A DNA stretch of 50,842 nucleotides from JBGPHT01 sp041484525 (GCA_041484525.1 JBGPHT010000041.1:1-50842), one strand, 5' to 3'. Shown: positions 33,410-42,345, numbered from the stretch's first letter. Numbers and translations: made by a program. The notes: a model not told the origin generated them from the letters alone.

Positions 33410-34921
33410 ATGCCGCCCACGCAGCGGGGCTCCGGCCGCAGCGCCGAAGAGACCCGCACCGCGATTGAGGCTTTCCTCAAACAATGCAGACAACCGGCGC
33501 TGCTCGAGCCGGGCGAAGAATTGCTGCCGATTACAGGCGACAACCTCGCACTCGAGTTCCGCGGATCGCGGCTGACGCTGCAGGCGTGGGACGGCACCCG
33601 CAACCTCACCCGGCGGGTGACGGGAATCGGGGAGGAGTCCAACGCCCGGCTGGAGTTACATGTCGAGCGGTTCGCCAAGCGCACGGGGCAGGTGTTCCTG
33701 CTGGACCTGGCGCGGCGCACGGGCGCGGAGATGGGGCGGCGCAGCGGGCGCCTGGTTTTTCGCGAGCGGTTCCGGCTGTTCCTGCGCCGGCAGTTTCCGG
33801 AATGGAATCTGACGGAGCTGAGCGCCGACCCGAACCTCCAATTCAGCCTCTCGCCGGCGTTTCCGCGCGCGCTTCTGCGCCGTGGCCAGCATGGGTGGGC
33901 GGCGATCGCCTGCCCGCCGGATGGCGACAGCGCGGGTGTGCTTTCGTTCGGACTCATCTGGCTCGATTACCTACGCACGCGGGAACGGCGGCTCGCCGTG
34001 GAAGGCCTGGCGGTGTACGTTCCGGCCGGGCGGGAGCACGCGGCGACGTGGCGGCTGTTGAGCCTGGATCCGGCGGCGGCGCGGTTCGAGCTGTTCTCTT
34101 ATTCGGAAGAGGACTTCGTGGTGCGCGTGGATCCCCGCGACCACGGGAATTTGGAGACGCGCCTGGAACCATGCCGGCGGCCGGAGCCGAACGGCGCGGG
34201 TGCGTGGGCGCGCATCGCGGCGCTGCCCGGCGTGGAGCGCGTACCCAAGCATGACGGGCGGGAGAGCTTGCGAGTGCGCGGCATCGAGTTCGCCACGTTG
34301 GACGGCGCGGTCCTGCGGTTCGGGATCGCGGAGCGGCGGCCGGCTGGTCCGCAGCATGCGGAGGAAATCGAATTGTTGGCCGCCGAACTGGACCGCGTGC
34401 GCTCCGCGAAGGCGGAGGACCGCGAGCATCCACTCTACCGGCAATATCCCGAAGCGTGGCTGGAATCGCTAGCGCGGGCGCAGATCGAAACTCTGGATGC
34501 CTCGTTATTGCCGGAGCCGGTTTACGGGCAGGTGCCGGCCTTCGCTGGAGGCGAGCGCGGGATCATGGACCTGCTGGCGGTAGACCGTAGCGGCCGGCTG
34601 TGCGTGGTGGAGCTGAAGGCATCGGCCGATTTGCATCTGCCGCTGCAGGCGCTGGACTATTGGATCCGCGTGAAGTGGCATCTGGACCGGGGCGAGTTCG
34701 AAGCGGCCGGATATTTTCCAGGAATGACGCTGCGGCCCGAGCCGCCGCGACTGCTACTGGTTTCGCCGGCGCTCGAGTTTCATCCGACCACGGAGAAGGT
34801 GCTCGGTTTCTTTTCGCCGGCGATCGAGGTGGAGCGAGTTGGGGTGGCGGAGAGTTGGCGGAGCGGCTTGCAGGTGATGTTCCGGCTGCGAGGGGCGGAG
34901 CGGCCCTGGGTGGAGAGATAG
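33410..34921 (+). CDS. hypothetical protein with C-terminal PD-(D/E)XK nuclease-like motif
   Basis: 503 residues, no signal peptide or membrane segment. The N-terminal half is Arg/Leu/Glu-rich and unrecognised. At residues 384-405 the segment GIMDLLAVDRSGRLCVVELK has Asp387, Glu401 and Lys403 in the D-x13-E-x-K layout of PD-(D/E)XK nucleases, preceded by a conserved-looking RAQIETLDASLLPEPVYGQVP. A helix with a Gln follows (LPLQALDYWIRVKWHL), as in NucS/RecB-like folds where a downstream Gln contributes to the site. That makes a DNA end-processing or repair nuclease plausible, but no other domain supports it. It stands alone with its own promoter; the base composition switches immediately after its stop codon. 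Confidence 0.8.
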   Translation: MPPTQRGSGRSAEETRTAIEAFLKQCRQPALLEPGEELLPITGDNLALEFRGSRLTLQAWDGTRNLTRRVTGIGEESNARLELHVERFAKRTGQVFLLDLARRTGAEMGRRSGRLVFRERFRLFLRRQFPEWNLTELSADPNLQFSLSPAFPRALLRRGQHGWAAIACPPDGDSAGVLSFGLIWLDYLRTRERRLAVEGLAVYVPAGREHAATWRLLSLDPAAARFELFSYSEEDFVVRVDPRDHGNLETRLEPCRRPEPNGAGAWARIAALPGVERVPKHDGRESLRVRGIEFATLDGAVLRFGIAERRPAGPQHAEEIELLAAELDRVRSAKAEDREHPLYRQYPEAWLESLARAQIETLDASLLPEPVYGQVPAFAGGERGIMDLLAVDRSGRLCVVELKASADLHLPLQALDYWIRVKWHLDRGEFEAAGYFPGMTLRPEPPRLLLVSPALEFHPTTEKVLGFFSPAIEVERVGVAESWRSGLQVMFRLRGAERPWVER

Positions 34922-34958
34922 CGAAGGGGGCCCGCATGCCAGAATAGTTTCTTAGCCC

Positions 34959-36683
34959 ATGCTCGAAACCCTTCCCTCCGCGACCCGCGTCGCCATCTTC
35001 GACTTCGACGGTACTGTCTCGCTGATCCGTTCCGGCTGGTTTCAGATCATGACCGGCATGATGATTGAAACCCTCGCCGGCCTGAACAGCAGCGAGTCCG
35101 AATCAGGCCTTCGCCGCGCCGTCGAAGATTCCATCTGGGGTCTGACCGGGAAGGACACCATCTACCAGATGATGGCGCTGGCCGATCACGTGAAGAGCCG
35201 TGGCGGCAATCCGCTCGACATCAACTTGTATATGGCGGATTTCCAGAGGCGCCTGGCCGCGGTCACCGGCGCCCGCATTCAGGACCTCCAGACCGGCGCG
35301 TGTCCGCCCGACCGTTACCTGGTCCCCGGCACACGGACTTTCCTCGAGGCCCTCCGCGCCCGCGGTCTCCATCTCTATCTCGCCAGCGGCACTCTCGAAA
35401 CCTGCGTCAAGCAGGAGTGCGATCTCCTCGACATCACGCGCTACTTCGACGGCGGAATCTACGGCGCTCTGGAAGATTACAAGAGCTTTTCGAAGCGCAT
35501 CCTCGTCGAGCGCATCCTCGCCGAACCCGGCATGAAGGGCGCCCATCTCGTCGGCTTCGGCGATGGCCCGGTCGAAATCGAAGAGGTCCGGCGCGGCGGC
35601 GGAATGGCCGTCGGCGTCGCGCCGCTCGAGCCCGAGTGCCTCGCGATCGACCCATGGAAAAGGGAGCGCCTGCGGGCCGCCGGAGCGCAATCCATCATCC
35701 CCAACTATCTCTCCCCCGCCCCGCGCTACGAGATCTTCGACCGCTCGCGGCTTCTGATCAAACCAATCGCCGAACGCAGCCACGACCTGCACCTCGACCG
35801 CTGGCTTCCGCTCGATGCCGCCACTCCCCCTTTCGACCATCCCGACCTGGCCGCCGTTGGCGCCCGCCTCCGCCAAGCCCGCACCAACCACTCCGCTCGC
35901 ATCCTTATGATGGGCGGGCACGTCCTCCGCGCCGGCGTGAACCGCCACCTCATCGATCTCATCGAGCGCGGCTTCATCGATCACGTTGCCATGAACGGCG
36001 CTGGAGCCATCCACGATTACGAACTGGCGCGCATCGGCGCCACCACGGAGAGTGTCGACCGCTACATCCGCACCGGCGAATTCGGTCTGTGGCGCGAGAC
36101 GGGCGAGTTGAACGACTGGATACGGGAAGCCGCCAATCTCTCGCTCGGCCTCGGCGAGAACCTCGGCCGGCGCATCGAAGCGTCGGACTTTCCGCATCGC
36201 GACCTCTCGGTTTTCGCGGCCGCCTACCGCGCCGGCGTCCCTATCACGGTCCATCCCGGCATCGGCTACGACATCATCCACCAGCATCCGAACTGCGATG
36301 GCGCGGCGTTGGGTGCGTCGGCCTATCACGACTTCCTCATCTTCGTCCGCACTGTCGAGCGGCTCGAAGGAGGCGTGCTGCTCAATTTCGGCTCCGCCGT
36401 CATGGGTCCCGAGGTCTACCTCAAGGCGCTCGCGATGGCCCGCAACGTGGCGCGACAGGAGGGCCGCGAGATCCGCCATTTCACCACCGCGGTGTTCGAC
36501 GTGGTCCCGATTCACGGCGATCCCCGGCGCGAGTTGCCGAAGACGGACCCCGGCTACTATTTCCGCCCGCACAAAACCATCCTAGTCCGCACTGTGGCCG
36601 ATGGCGGCGAAAGTTTCTACTTCGCGGGCGACCACCGCGCCACTCTTCCCGCGCTCCGGCGAGTGCTGATGGAATCCGCATGA
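34959..36683 (+). CDS. HAD phosphatase fused to a deoxyhypusine-synthase-like domain
   Basis: 574 residues. Residues 8-245 are a haloacid dehalogenase-type hydrolase: nucleophile and acid-base Asp15 and Asp17 in IFDFDGTV, the motif II stretch LYLASGTLE, a Lys in DYKSFSK, and acidic motif IV in GFGDGPVEIE. Residues about 280-570 resemble the Rossmann-like deoxyhypusine synthase family: ILMMGGHVLRAGVN, GFIDHVAMNGAGAIHDYELA, PITVHPGIGYDIIH and LNFGSAVMGPEVYLKAL. The archaeal/eukaryal DHS lysine motif is not evident, so a hypusine role is unlikely. The next gene overlaps by 4 bases (ATGA) and is a PfkB-type kinase, so the pair probably acts in one pathway, perhaps on a sugar phosphate (inference). 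Confidence 0.8.
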   Translation: MLETLPSATRVAIFDFDGTVSLIRSGWFQIMTGMMIETLAGLNSSESESGLRRAVEDSIWGLTGKDTIYQMMALADHVKSRGGNPLDINLYMADFQRRLAAVTGARIQDLQTGACPPDRYLVPGTRTFLEALRARGLHLYLASGTLETCVKQECDLLDITRYFDGGIYGALEDYKSFSKRILVERILAEPGMKGAHLVGFGDGPVEIEEVRRGGGMAVGVAPLEPECLAIDPWKRERLRAAGAQSIIPNYLSPAPRYEIFDRSRLLIKPIAERSHDLHLDRWLPLDAATPPFDHPDLAAVGARLRQARTNHSARILMMGGHVLRAGVNRHLIDLIERGFIDHVAMNGAGAIHDYELARIGATTESVDRYIRTGEFGLWRETGELNDWIREAANLSLGLGENLGRRIEASDFPHRDLSVFAAAYRAGVPITVHPGIGYDIIHQHPNCDGAALGASAYHDFLIFVRTVERLEGGVLLNFGSAVMGPEVYLKALAMARNVARQEGREIRHFTTAVFDVVPIHGDPRRELPKTDPGYYFRPHKTILVRTVADGGESFYFAGDHRATLPALRRVLMESA

Positions 36684-37642
36684 CCACGTCCGAAGTCCTG
36701 GCGGGATTTCCACGGTTGCGGGCGCTCGTGGTCGGCGACGTGTGTCTCGACCGCTGGTGCCGCTACGACCCCGCGCTCGGTGAACCTTCGCTCGAAACCG
36801 GCATCCCGCGGATCGCCGTCGTCGCCACTGAAGTGACACCCGGCGCCGCCGGCACCGTCGCCAACAACCTCGCCGCGCTGCAAGCGGGCCGCGTCGATGT
36901 CCTCGGTCTGATCGGCAACGATGGCCACGGCCACGAACTCGTGCGCGCCCTCACCGCGCGCGGCATCGGCACCAGCCTGCTGCTCGCGGCTCCCGGCATT
37001 CCCACCTTCACCTACACCAAACTCCTCAACCGGCTGACGAGCGTCGAGGACCTGCCGCGGGTCGACTTCATTCACACTCAACCGCTGCCCGAAGCACTCG
37101 ACCGCGAACTCGTTCGCCTACTCGAATCGGCGGCCTCCGGCTACGACGTGATCCTCGTCTCCGACCAGGCCGAAACCGCGCAGGGCGGTATCGTCACCGC
37201 GTCCATGCGCGACGCGCTGGCGCGCTTGGACCGTCTTGTGTGGGTCGATTCGCGCCGGCGCGCTGAGTTGTTCCGCCACGTCATCGTCAAGCCGAATCGC
37301 GAGGAAGCCGAGGCCGCCTCGCGACGCGCGCTCGGCCGTGTCGATTTCGTGGATCTGCGCCGCCAGATGGCCGCTCCGCTGCTCGTCGTGACGCACGGCG
37401 GCGATGGCGCCGAGGTCATCGACGAACGCGGCTCGCAATTCGTACCTGGCCGGCGCATCGAAAAGCCCGTGGACATCTGCGGCGCCGGCGACAGCTTTTC
37501 TGCCGGCGCCGCACTCGCGCTCCACGTCACCAGCGACCCCGTGGCGGCAGCGCGCTTCGGCAATCTCGTCGCCTCCATCACTATCCTCAAGCCCGGCACC
37601 GGCACCGCTTCACCGGAAGAGCTGCTCGCGCTCGGATGTTAA
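36680..37642 (+). CDS. PfkB-family sugar kinase resembling HldE/RfaE heptose-7-phosphate kinase domain
   Basis: 320 residues from ATG 36680, which overlaps the previous stop; an open frame runs far upstream but it is only the shadow of the HAD gene. Features are VVGDVCLDRW at the N terminus (HldE-like), the ribokinase-type TPGAAGTVANNLAAL, VILVSDQAETAQGG, KPNREEAE and the anion-hole catalytic motif DICGAGDSFSAGAAL (catalytic Asp in GAGD). HldE-type kinases phosphorylate D-glycero-D-manno-heptose 7-phosphate at position 1 for lipopolysaccharide core synthesis; the nucleotidyltransferase half of bifunctional HldE is absent. Another PfkB substrate is possible. Confidence 0.85.
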   Translation: MTTSEVLAGFPRLRALVVGDVCLDRWCRYDPALGEPSLETGIPRIAVVATEVTPGAAGTVANNLAALQAGRVDVLGLIGNDGHGHELVRALTARGIGTSLLLAAPGIPTFTYTKLLNRLTSVEDLPRVDFIHTQPLPEALDRELVRLLESAASGYDVILVSDQAETAQGGIVTASMRDALARLDRLVWVDSRRRAELFRHVIVKPNREEAEAASRRALGRVDFVDLRRQMAAPLLVVTHGGDGAEVIDERGSQFVPGRRIEKPVDICGAGDSFSAGAALALHVTSDPVAAARFGNLVASITILKPGTGTASPEELLALGC

Positions 37643-37658
37643 AATCGGGGCTTCCCGC

Positions 37659-39374
37659 ATGCCTCCCAAAACCAAGCCGGCCTCGCCGAAGGCGCCTCCC
37701 GAGGCCCGCGTCGCCACTGCGCCTCGCTGGCTTCGCGCCGCCCTCGTCGCCATCGCTGCCTGCCTGCTGATGGGTTGGTTCTCGCGCGAATTCGGCGATC
37801 CCGACGCCTGGTGGCACCTCAAAACCGGCCAATACATCTGGCAGAACCGCGCACTGCCGGTCCCCGATCCCTTCTCCTACACGGCGTATATGGGCAAGCC
37901 GGCCTACGGCGGCGAAGAGATGACGCGCCGCTTCAACCTCACGCACGAGTGGCTCGCGCAGGTCATTTTTTATCTTGCCTACGCCGCTGCCGGATTCCCC
38001 GGCATCATCCTGCTCCGCGCCGTGCTGCTCACGCTTTTCTGCGCCCTCGTCGGTCTGCTCGCCTGGCATCGTTCGCAGAGCTTCTACCGCTCGCTCGGCG
38101 CCGCGCTGGCGTGCGCCCTGATCGCCGACCGCTTCGTCTCCGACCGGCCCTTCCTCATTACCTTTGTTCTGCTCGCCGCGACCATGTTGATCCTGGAACG
38201 CGGCCGCCGCCTCTGGTTGCTTCCTCCGCTGTTTGTATTCTGGTCCAACTGTCATGGCGGCTACTTCCTCGGATGGTTCGTCCTGGCTGCCTACTGCGTC
38301 GACACATTCCTCAAGAAAGGCGATCGGCACATTTATTACGTCACCGCCTTCTGCATACTGGTCTCCGGTCTGAACCTCAACTTTTACGCTGCCATTCCGG
38401 TGTTTTTCGCCTACCGCCAAAGCCCGATGCAGTCCGCGCTTCTCGAATGGCACCACACCGCGGTCTGGCCCCTCGAACCCTTCGGCGTGCTGCTGTTCGC
38501 CACCATCGCCGTCGTCATCGCCGCGTATCGCCGGCTGCGCCCCGTCGATTGGATTCTCTTCCTCGCGTTCGCCGCGTCCGCGATCTTTGCGGTTCGCAAC
38601 GTGATCCTGGTCGGGCTGATCGGCCCTGTGCTTATCGCCGCATACCTGCCGTGGAAACGCGTGCTTCCCGCCGCCGGCGAGTGGCTGGTGGCCGCGCTGC
38701 TACTGGCCGCCGCGCTGCTGGGGATCGTGAACGGCACTTCGTTCCAGCTCCGCGCCGCCGAATGGAAATACCCTCGCGGCGCCGTCGATTTCCTCGCCGC
38801 CCACCACATCACCGCCCCGCTATTCAACAGCTACGAGGATGGCGGCTACCTGATGTGGCGCCTCTGGCCGGAGCAGAAGGTGTTCATCGACGGGCGCGCC
38901 CTCAACGAATCCGTCGCCGAGGACTACAAGCGGATCGCGTGGAACGCCGACACGACCGGCGGCAAGACCGCCGACCAACTGCTGGACCAATACGGCATCG
39001 AAGTGATCTTGATGCCCGGCTTCGAATTCACCGGCGGCAGCGCATTCCTACTGCCCGCATCTCTCGCCGATCCCAGCCAGGCTAAGTGGAGACTGGTCTA
39101 TCAGGACGCGCAGGGCATGGTCTTCATGCGCCAACCCCCTGCCGGTGTGCAGCCGCTGAATTCTCTCGATGCTCTTGCCAGCATGGAGACGCAGTGCACC
39201 GAATATATCAAGCACGACCCCGTGCACCCCGGCTGCGCGCGCTCCCTGGGCGACCTTTTCACGCGCATCGGCGAAATCCCCAAGGCTCGCCAATGGCTTA
39301 ATTTTTATCTGGAGCATCGGACCGGACCGGATCCCGAGGCCGAAGGCATGTACCAGCGCTTGCTGGGGCGGTGA
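37659..39374 (+). CDS. polytopic membrane protein, glycosyltransferase-like with C-terminal TPR-like tail
   Basis: 571 residues from ATG 37659. A Pro/Lys-rich cytoplasmic N terminus is followed by a first helix and the loop REFGDPDAWWHLKTGQYIW, where Asp pairs beside a helix recall the GT-C type glycosyltransferase loop, then ten or more helices to about residue 370 (LFVFWSNCHGGYFLGWFVL among them). A soluble domain follows with SYEDGGYLMWRLWPEQKVFIDGR and VEVILMPGF-like segments, common in acidobacterial and planctomycetal ArnT/PMT-like proteins, and a short TPR-like tail. Role in envelope glycosylation is inferred; it follows the kinase by 16 bases and may share its transcript. Confidence 0.75.
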   Translation: MPPKTKPASPKAPPEARVATAPRWLRAALVAIAACLLMGWFSREFGDPDAWWHLKTGQYIWQNRALPVPDPFSYTAYMGKPAYGGEEMTRRFNLTHEWLAQVIFYLAYAAAGFPGIILLRAVLLTLFCALVGLLAWHRSQSFYRSLGAALACALIADRFVSDRPFLITFVLLAATMLILERGRRLWLLPPLFVFWSNCHGGYFLGWFVLAAYCVDTFLKKGDRHIYYVTAFCILVSGLNLNFYAAIPVFFAYRQSPMQSALLEWHHTAVWPLEPFGVLLFATIAVVIAAYRRLRPVDWILFLAFAASAIFAVRNVILVGLIGPVLIAAYLPWKRVLPAAGEWLVAALLLAAALLGIVNGTSFQLRAAEWKYPRGAVDFLAAHHITAPLFNSYEDGGYLMWRLWPEQKVFIDGRALNESVAEDYKRIAWNADTTGGKTADQLLDQYGIEVILMPGFEFTGGSAFLLPASLADPSQAKWRLVYQDAQGMVFMRQPPAGVQPLNSLDALASMETQCTEYIKHDPVHPGCARSLGDLFTRIGEIPKARQWLNFYLEHRTGPDPEAEGMYQRLLGR

Positions 39375-39418
39375 GCCCGCGCAACCTGAATGCGTTCTCC
39401 GCCATAATGGGTTTTGAG

Positions 39419-39619
39419 ATGTCCAAGCTCACACGCGGCAAGCGCTACGCCAATCAGCACGTCGTCTCCATATCACGGATGGTCGAGACGCACCCCGCTT
39501 CTGTCGCCCAGCCCCCCGTTCCGACAGGTGTTCCTCCTGTTCTTCGATCGTTGCGCGGAACGCTCAAGAAGGCCGAGCTGAAGGAATACCGGAAGCATCT
39601 GATCGAGAAGTACCGGTGA
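39419..39619 (+). CDS. small VapB-like putative antitoxin
   Basis: 66 residues from ATG 39419; a CATAAT hexamer lies 10 bases before. The C-terminal LRSLRGTLKKAELKEYRKHLIEKYR resembles the C-terminal region of antitoxins paired with PIN-domain toxins (LRGxLK...YRKHLEEKY pattern). Its stop overlaps a GTG start (GTGA at 39616-39619) of a frameshifted PIN-domain gene, the usual spacing of a toxin-antitoxin operon. The N-terminal half is Arg/Val-rich and could bind DNA. Function is inferred from partner and layout, not from a strong match. Confidence 0.6.
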   Translation: MSKLTRGKRYANQHVVSISRMVETHPASVAQPPVPTGVPPVLRSLRGTLKKAELKEYRKHLIEKYR

Positions 39620-40010
39620 AACGGCTCCTGCTAAACGCTGATGTAGTTCTGAACCGCCGGCCCACGTGGCAGCCAGTTCGGCGGTTTGGACCGCGGTGAG
39701 ACCGGAGGGGCTGGATGCCTGCTTGCGGGGCATTCGGTGACGACGATTCACTACCTGGTCCGCAGACAGCAAGATATCGCCACGAACTCTCCGGGTCTTC
39801 GGTGTCGCCCAAGTCGATGGAACCGTGATTCAAGATGCGCTGCGATTGTCCGGGCCCGACTTCGAAGACGCCGTCACTGCTGCCGCCGCGCAACTCGCCG
39901 GCTGCGACCTGATTATTACGTGCGACCCGAGGGGATTTCGTGGGTCACCAGTCCGCGTCCTTACTCCTGAAGCAGCAGCGCCTCTCCTCGCGAAATCGCG
40001 TCTGCCGTGA
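39616..40010 (+). pseudogene. decayed PIN-domain (VapC-like) toxin gene
   Basis: Pieces of one PIN protein are scattered over three frames. From GTG 39616: KRLLLNADVVL with the first acidic residue; then in another frame HVAASSAVWTAV (39663 on); then in a third frame GHSVTTIHYLVRRQQ; and finally, from about 39780, LRVFGVAQVDGTVIQDALRL, followed by GPDFEDAVTAAAAQLAGCD, LIITCDPRGFRGSPVRVLTP, the classical PIN C terminus with its acidic triad residues. At least three frameshifts and a small deletion separate them, so no functional toxin is made. The antitoxin frame upstream is intact, as expected when toxin decay is tolerated. Confidence 0.75.
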
Positions 40011-40016
40011 AGGCGC

Positions 40017-41885
40017 TCAGTTTTGCACCGCTATATAAAGTGTCTGAGCGCCACTTACACCGTCCAGCGTGAAAGTCAGTGGGACGGCAGCGTTGCTTCC
40101 TACATTGGGCACCACAACATTGAATTGGTACAGTCCGACTTGATTCGGCGCGAGCCCGGCATAAGTCGCTGTGGCCGGTGTTTGTTGAAAGTATACCTGT
40201 AACTGTGAGGTCAGGCTGTTAGCCTGCTGCGCGATCTGGCCGGGTGGAATACCGGGCGTCACGGAGCCGAAGCCGACGCCGTACAGGACGATCGTTTCGC
40301 CGCTCTTGGCGGGCCGGGATGTAACATCCGGTACCGCCCCTTGGGGCAGCACGAATGTTCCGCCATCCGTGAAGGTGGCGCCAGCGTACTGCTTACCGCC
40401 GATCTGGAAGATCGATGGAGCGAACAAGCCGGGCTGGACCGCATTCACGGTAAGGGACCGTGGGTCGCTGCTTCCGGAAAGCGTATTCACCGTGACCGGC
40501 TGCGGACCCTGACCGACATTCGATGGCACCTGCACATTCACCTGTCCGGCGCTGATGTAGGAAATGAAAGCAGGCTGGCCGCCGATCGTCACCGTCGTGC
40601 CATTGAGTATGGTGGGGGCGTTCGCGCCCTTGAAATCGGAGCCGCTCCATCCGCGGGAACTGCCAGCGAGATTGGTCCCATAGATCTCGATCCACGACCC
40701 TGGCGCGGCCGAGGTGAAACTTCCAAAGGCTGCTGATCCTATAACTCCCCCTTGATTCACCGAAGGCGGATCGCTCGTCCCGGGCAGAGGCGCAATCATT
40801 CTTACAGCGCTACTCTGGGTATCGGCAATGTAGACGTTGCCGGTAGCATCGACTGCCACTCCGGAAGGGAAGAATAGAGAAGCGTTCGTTGCCGGACCTC
40901 CATCGCCTGAGTATCCGATGCGGCCGCTGCCCGCAACCGTCGCGATCGCCCCGTTCGCCGCCACTCTTCGTATCCGGCTATTCAGGGAGTCTGCGATGTA
41001 GAGATTGCCGGACGCATCCACCGCGACACCCCGCGGCGAGTTTAACGCAGCACTGGTGGCGCGGTTGAGGTCGCCGGAGAAGCCAGCAGTGCCGATGCCC
41101 GCTACCGTGCCGATCGTGCCATCGGCTGCCACTTTCCGAATGCGGTGGTTCACGGTGTCGGCGATGTAGAGATTGCCGGAGGCATCGACCGCAATGCCTC
41201 GCGGGCCGTTGAGACTAGCGGAGGTTGCCAGTCCGCCGTCTCCCGAATAGCCGGCGACTCCGTTACCCGCGAACGTCGTAATAGTTCCGCCGGAGGTCAC
41301 CTTTCGAATGACGTTGTTGCCGAAGTCGGAGATGTAGAGATTGCCCGCCGCGTCCAAAACCACGCCGGCAGGTTGTTTGAGTTGTGCGTCGGCAGCCGCG
41401 GCGCCATCTCCCGAATAACCGGCCCCCAAGGTGTAGTTTCCTGCTGCCGTGCTGATGGTTCCGCTTGATGTCACCTTGCGCACCAGGCTATTGCTGAAAT
41501 CAGCAATGTAGAAGATTCCCGAGGAATCGATAGCGACACCCGTCGGACTACTAAGCTCTGCGCTGGAACCCTTCCCGCCGTCGCCCGTATAGCCATTGGT
41601 TCCGTTGCCCGCAACTGTGGAGATCGTGCCGGCCGACACTTGACGTATTCGATTGTTTCCCTGATCCGCTATATCGAGCGTGCCGGCCTTATCGATCGCG
41701 ATCGCGACCGGGCTCGATAGTTGTGCGCCGGTCGCCGCACCTGCATCGCCGGAAAATCCGTTGGTGCCATTACCGGCTACCGTTGTGATGGTATATGCCT
41801 GGGCTTCGCACCGAACCGGCACTATAATCAGAGCTGCTATTGCGAGAATCCGGATGCCTGCAGTCCGGGCGATATTACCGGTCAT
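40017..41885 (-). CDS. secreted NHL-repeat beta-propeller protein with TIGR03437 C-terminal domain
   Basis: 622 residues. Signal peptide at 1-29 (ILAIAALIIVPVRCEAQ). Residues about 30-370 are six NHL-type repeats of the form TISTVAGNGTNGYTGDGG...GVAVDASGNLYIADxxNxRIRKV, enough for a full six-bladed propeller. The last 240 residues form TIGR03437 Ig-like modules: SWIEIYGTNLAGS, AFISYISAGQVNVQVPSNVG, ETIVLYGVGFGSVTPG and LYQFNVVVPNVGSNAAVPL. This composition is a hallmark of Solibacter genomes. NHL propellers usually bind proteins or ligands; the role outside the cell is unknown. Confidence 0.9.
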   Translation of the reverse strand: MTGNIARTAGIRILAIAALIIVPVRCEAQAYTITTVAGNGTNGFSGDAGAATGAQLSSPVAIAIDKAGTLDIADQGNNRIRQVSAGTISTVAGNGTNGYTGDGGKGSSAELSSPTGVAIDSSGIFYIADFSNSLVRKVTSSGTISTAAGNYTLGAGYSGDGAAAADAQLKQPAGVVLDAAGNLYISDFGNNVIRKVTSGGTITTFAGNGVAGYSGDGGLATSASLNGPRGIAVDASGNLYIADTVNHRIRKVAADGTIGTVAGIGTAGFSGDLNRATSAALNSPRGVAVDASGNLYIADSLNSRIRRVAANGAIATVAGSGRIGYSGDGGPATNASLFFPSGVAVDATGNVYIADTQSSAVRMIAPLPGTSDPPSVNQGGVIGSAAFGSFTSAAPGSWIEIYGTNLAGSSRGWSGSDFKGANAPTILNGTTVTIGGQPAFISYISAGQVNVQVPSNVGQGPQPVTVNTLSGSSDPRSLTVNAVQPGLFAPSIFQIGGKQYAGATFTDGGTFVLPQGAVPDVTSRPAKSGETIVLYGVGFGSVTPGIPPGQIAQQANSLTSQLQVYFQQTPATATYAGLAPNQVGLYQFNVVVPNVGSNAAVPLTFTLDGVSGAQTLYIAVQN

Positions 41886-42009
41886 TTGTGTCTCCCGGCC
41901 ATGGCTCCGCCGGGGCCAGGACTACATTCGGCTGGCTTGTCTAAGGCTGGAGACCAAAGCGATGATGAAGGGACGCTCGGGTGTGATTACTGGTTACATC
42001 TTCTCTCGG

Positions 42010-42333
42010 TCACTCCGCCGTCTCGGCCGGCGCGAACACTACCAGCACCACCAGGTCCTCTACGATCGAATGGAAGCGATGCTCCACGCGCGCCGGCACA
42101 AAGATTACGGTGCCGGGCTCGACGGCCCGCTCCTCCTCCGCCACCTGCATCATTCCCCGGCCCGACACCACGTAGTAAGCCTCATCCTCCCGGTGCGGCT
42201 TCTGCGGGTCCTTCGCGCCCGCGCGGAGATGATAGATCCCCAGACTCATCTGCGGCACGCGCAGGAACTCCAGGTACGCCAGCTTGGCCCGGACCCGCTC
42301 GCGCGACAATTCCTCCACCTCAAAGATGTGCAT
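42010..42333 (-). CDS. single-domain cupin protein
   Basis: 107 residues from ATG 42333. The cupin motifs are seen: the first in SLGIYHLRAGAKDPQKPHREDEAYYVVSG (His/Glu metal ligands in PHREDEAYYVVSGRG), the second in PGTVIFVPARVEHRFHSI. Small cupins of this form act as metal-dependent sugar isomerases, dioxygenases or binding proteins; nothing here decides. A TAGTAT hexamer 6 bases before the ATG suggests a leaderless transcript. Confidence 0.85.
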   Translation of the reverse strand: MHIFEVEELSRERVRAKLAYLEFLRVPQMSLGIYHLRAGAKDPQKPHREDEAYYVVSGRGMMQVAEEERAVEPGTVIFVPARVEHRFHSIVEDLVVLVVFAPAETAE

Positions 42334-42339
42334 AACGAA

Positions 42340-42345
42340 ATACTA
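42340..42345 (-). promoter_or_regulatory. -10 hexamer of the cupin gene, likely leaderless
   Basis: TAGTAT on the minus strand, 6 bases before ATG 42333, no Shine-Dalgarno between. Confidence 0.4.

Noticed and set aside
34921..34960. dif recombination site at the skew switch
   Set aside because: The 37-base gap shows no XerCD-like arms; the skew change is reported without assigning a terminus.
35300..36679. N-terminal extension of the PfkB gene reaching back into the HAD gene
   Set aside because: Low-complexity Arg/Pro sequence; the kinase family begins at ATG 36680, which overlaps the HAD stop.
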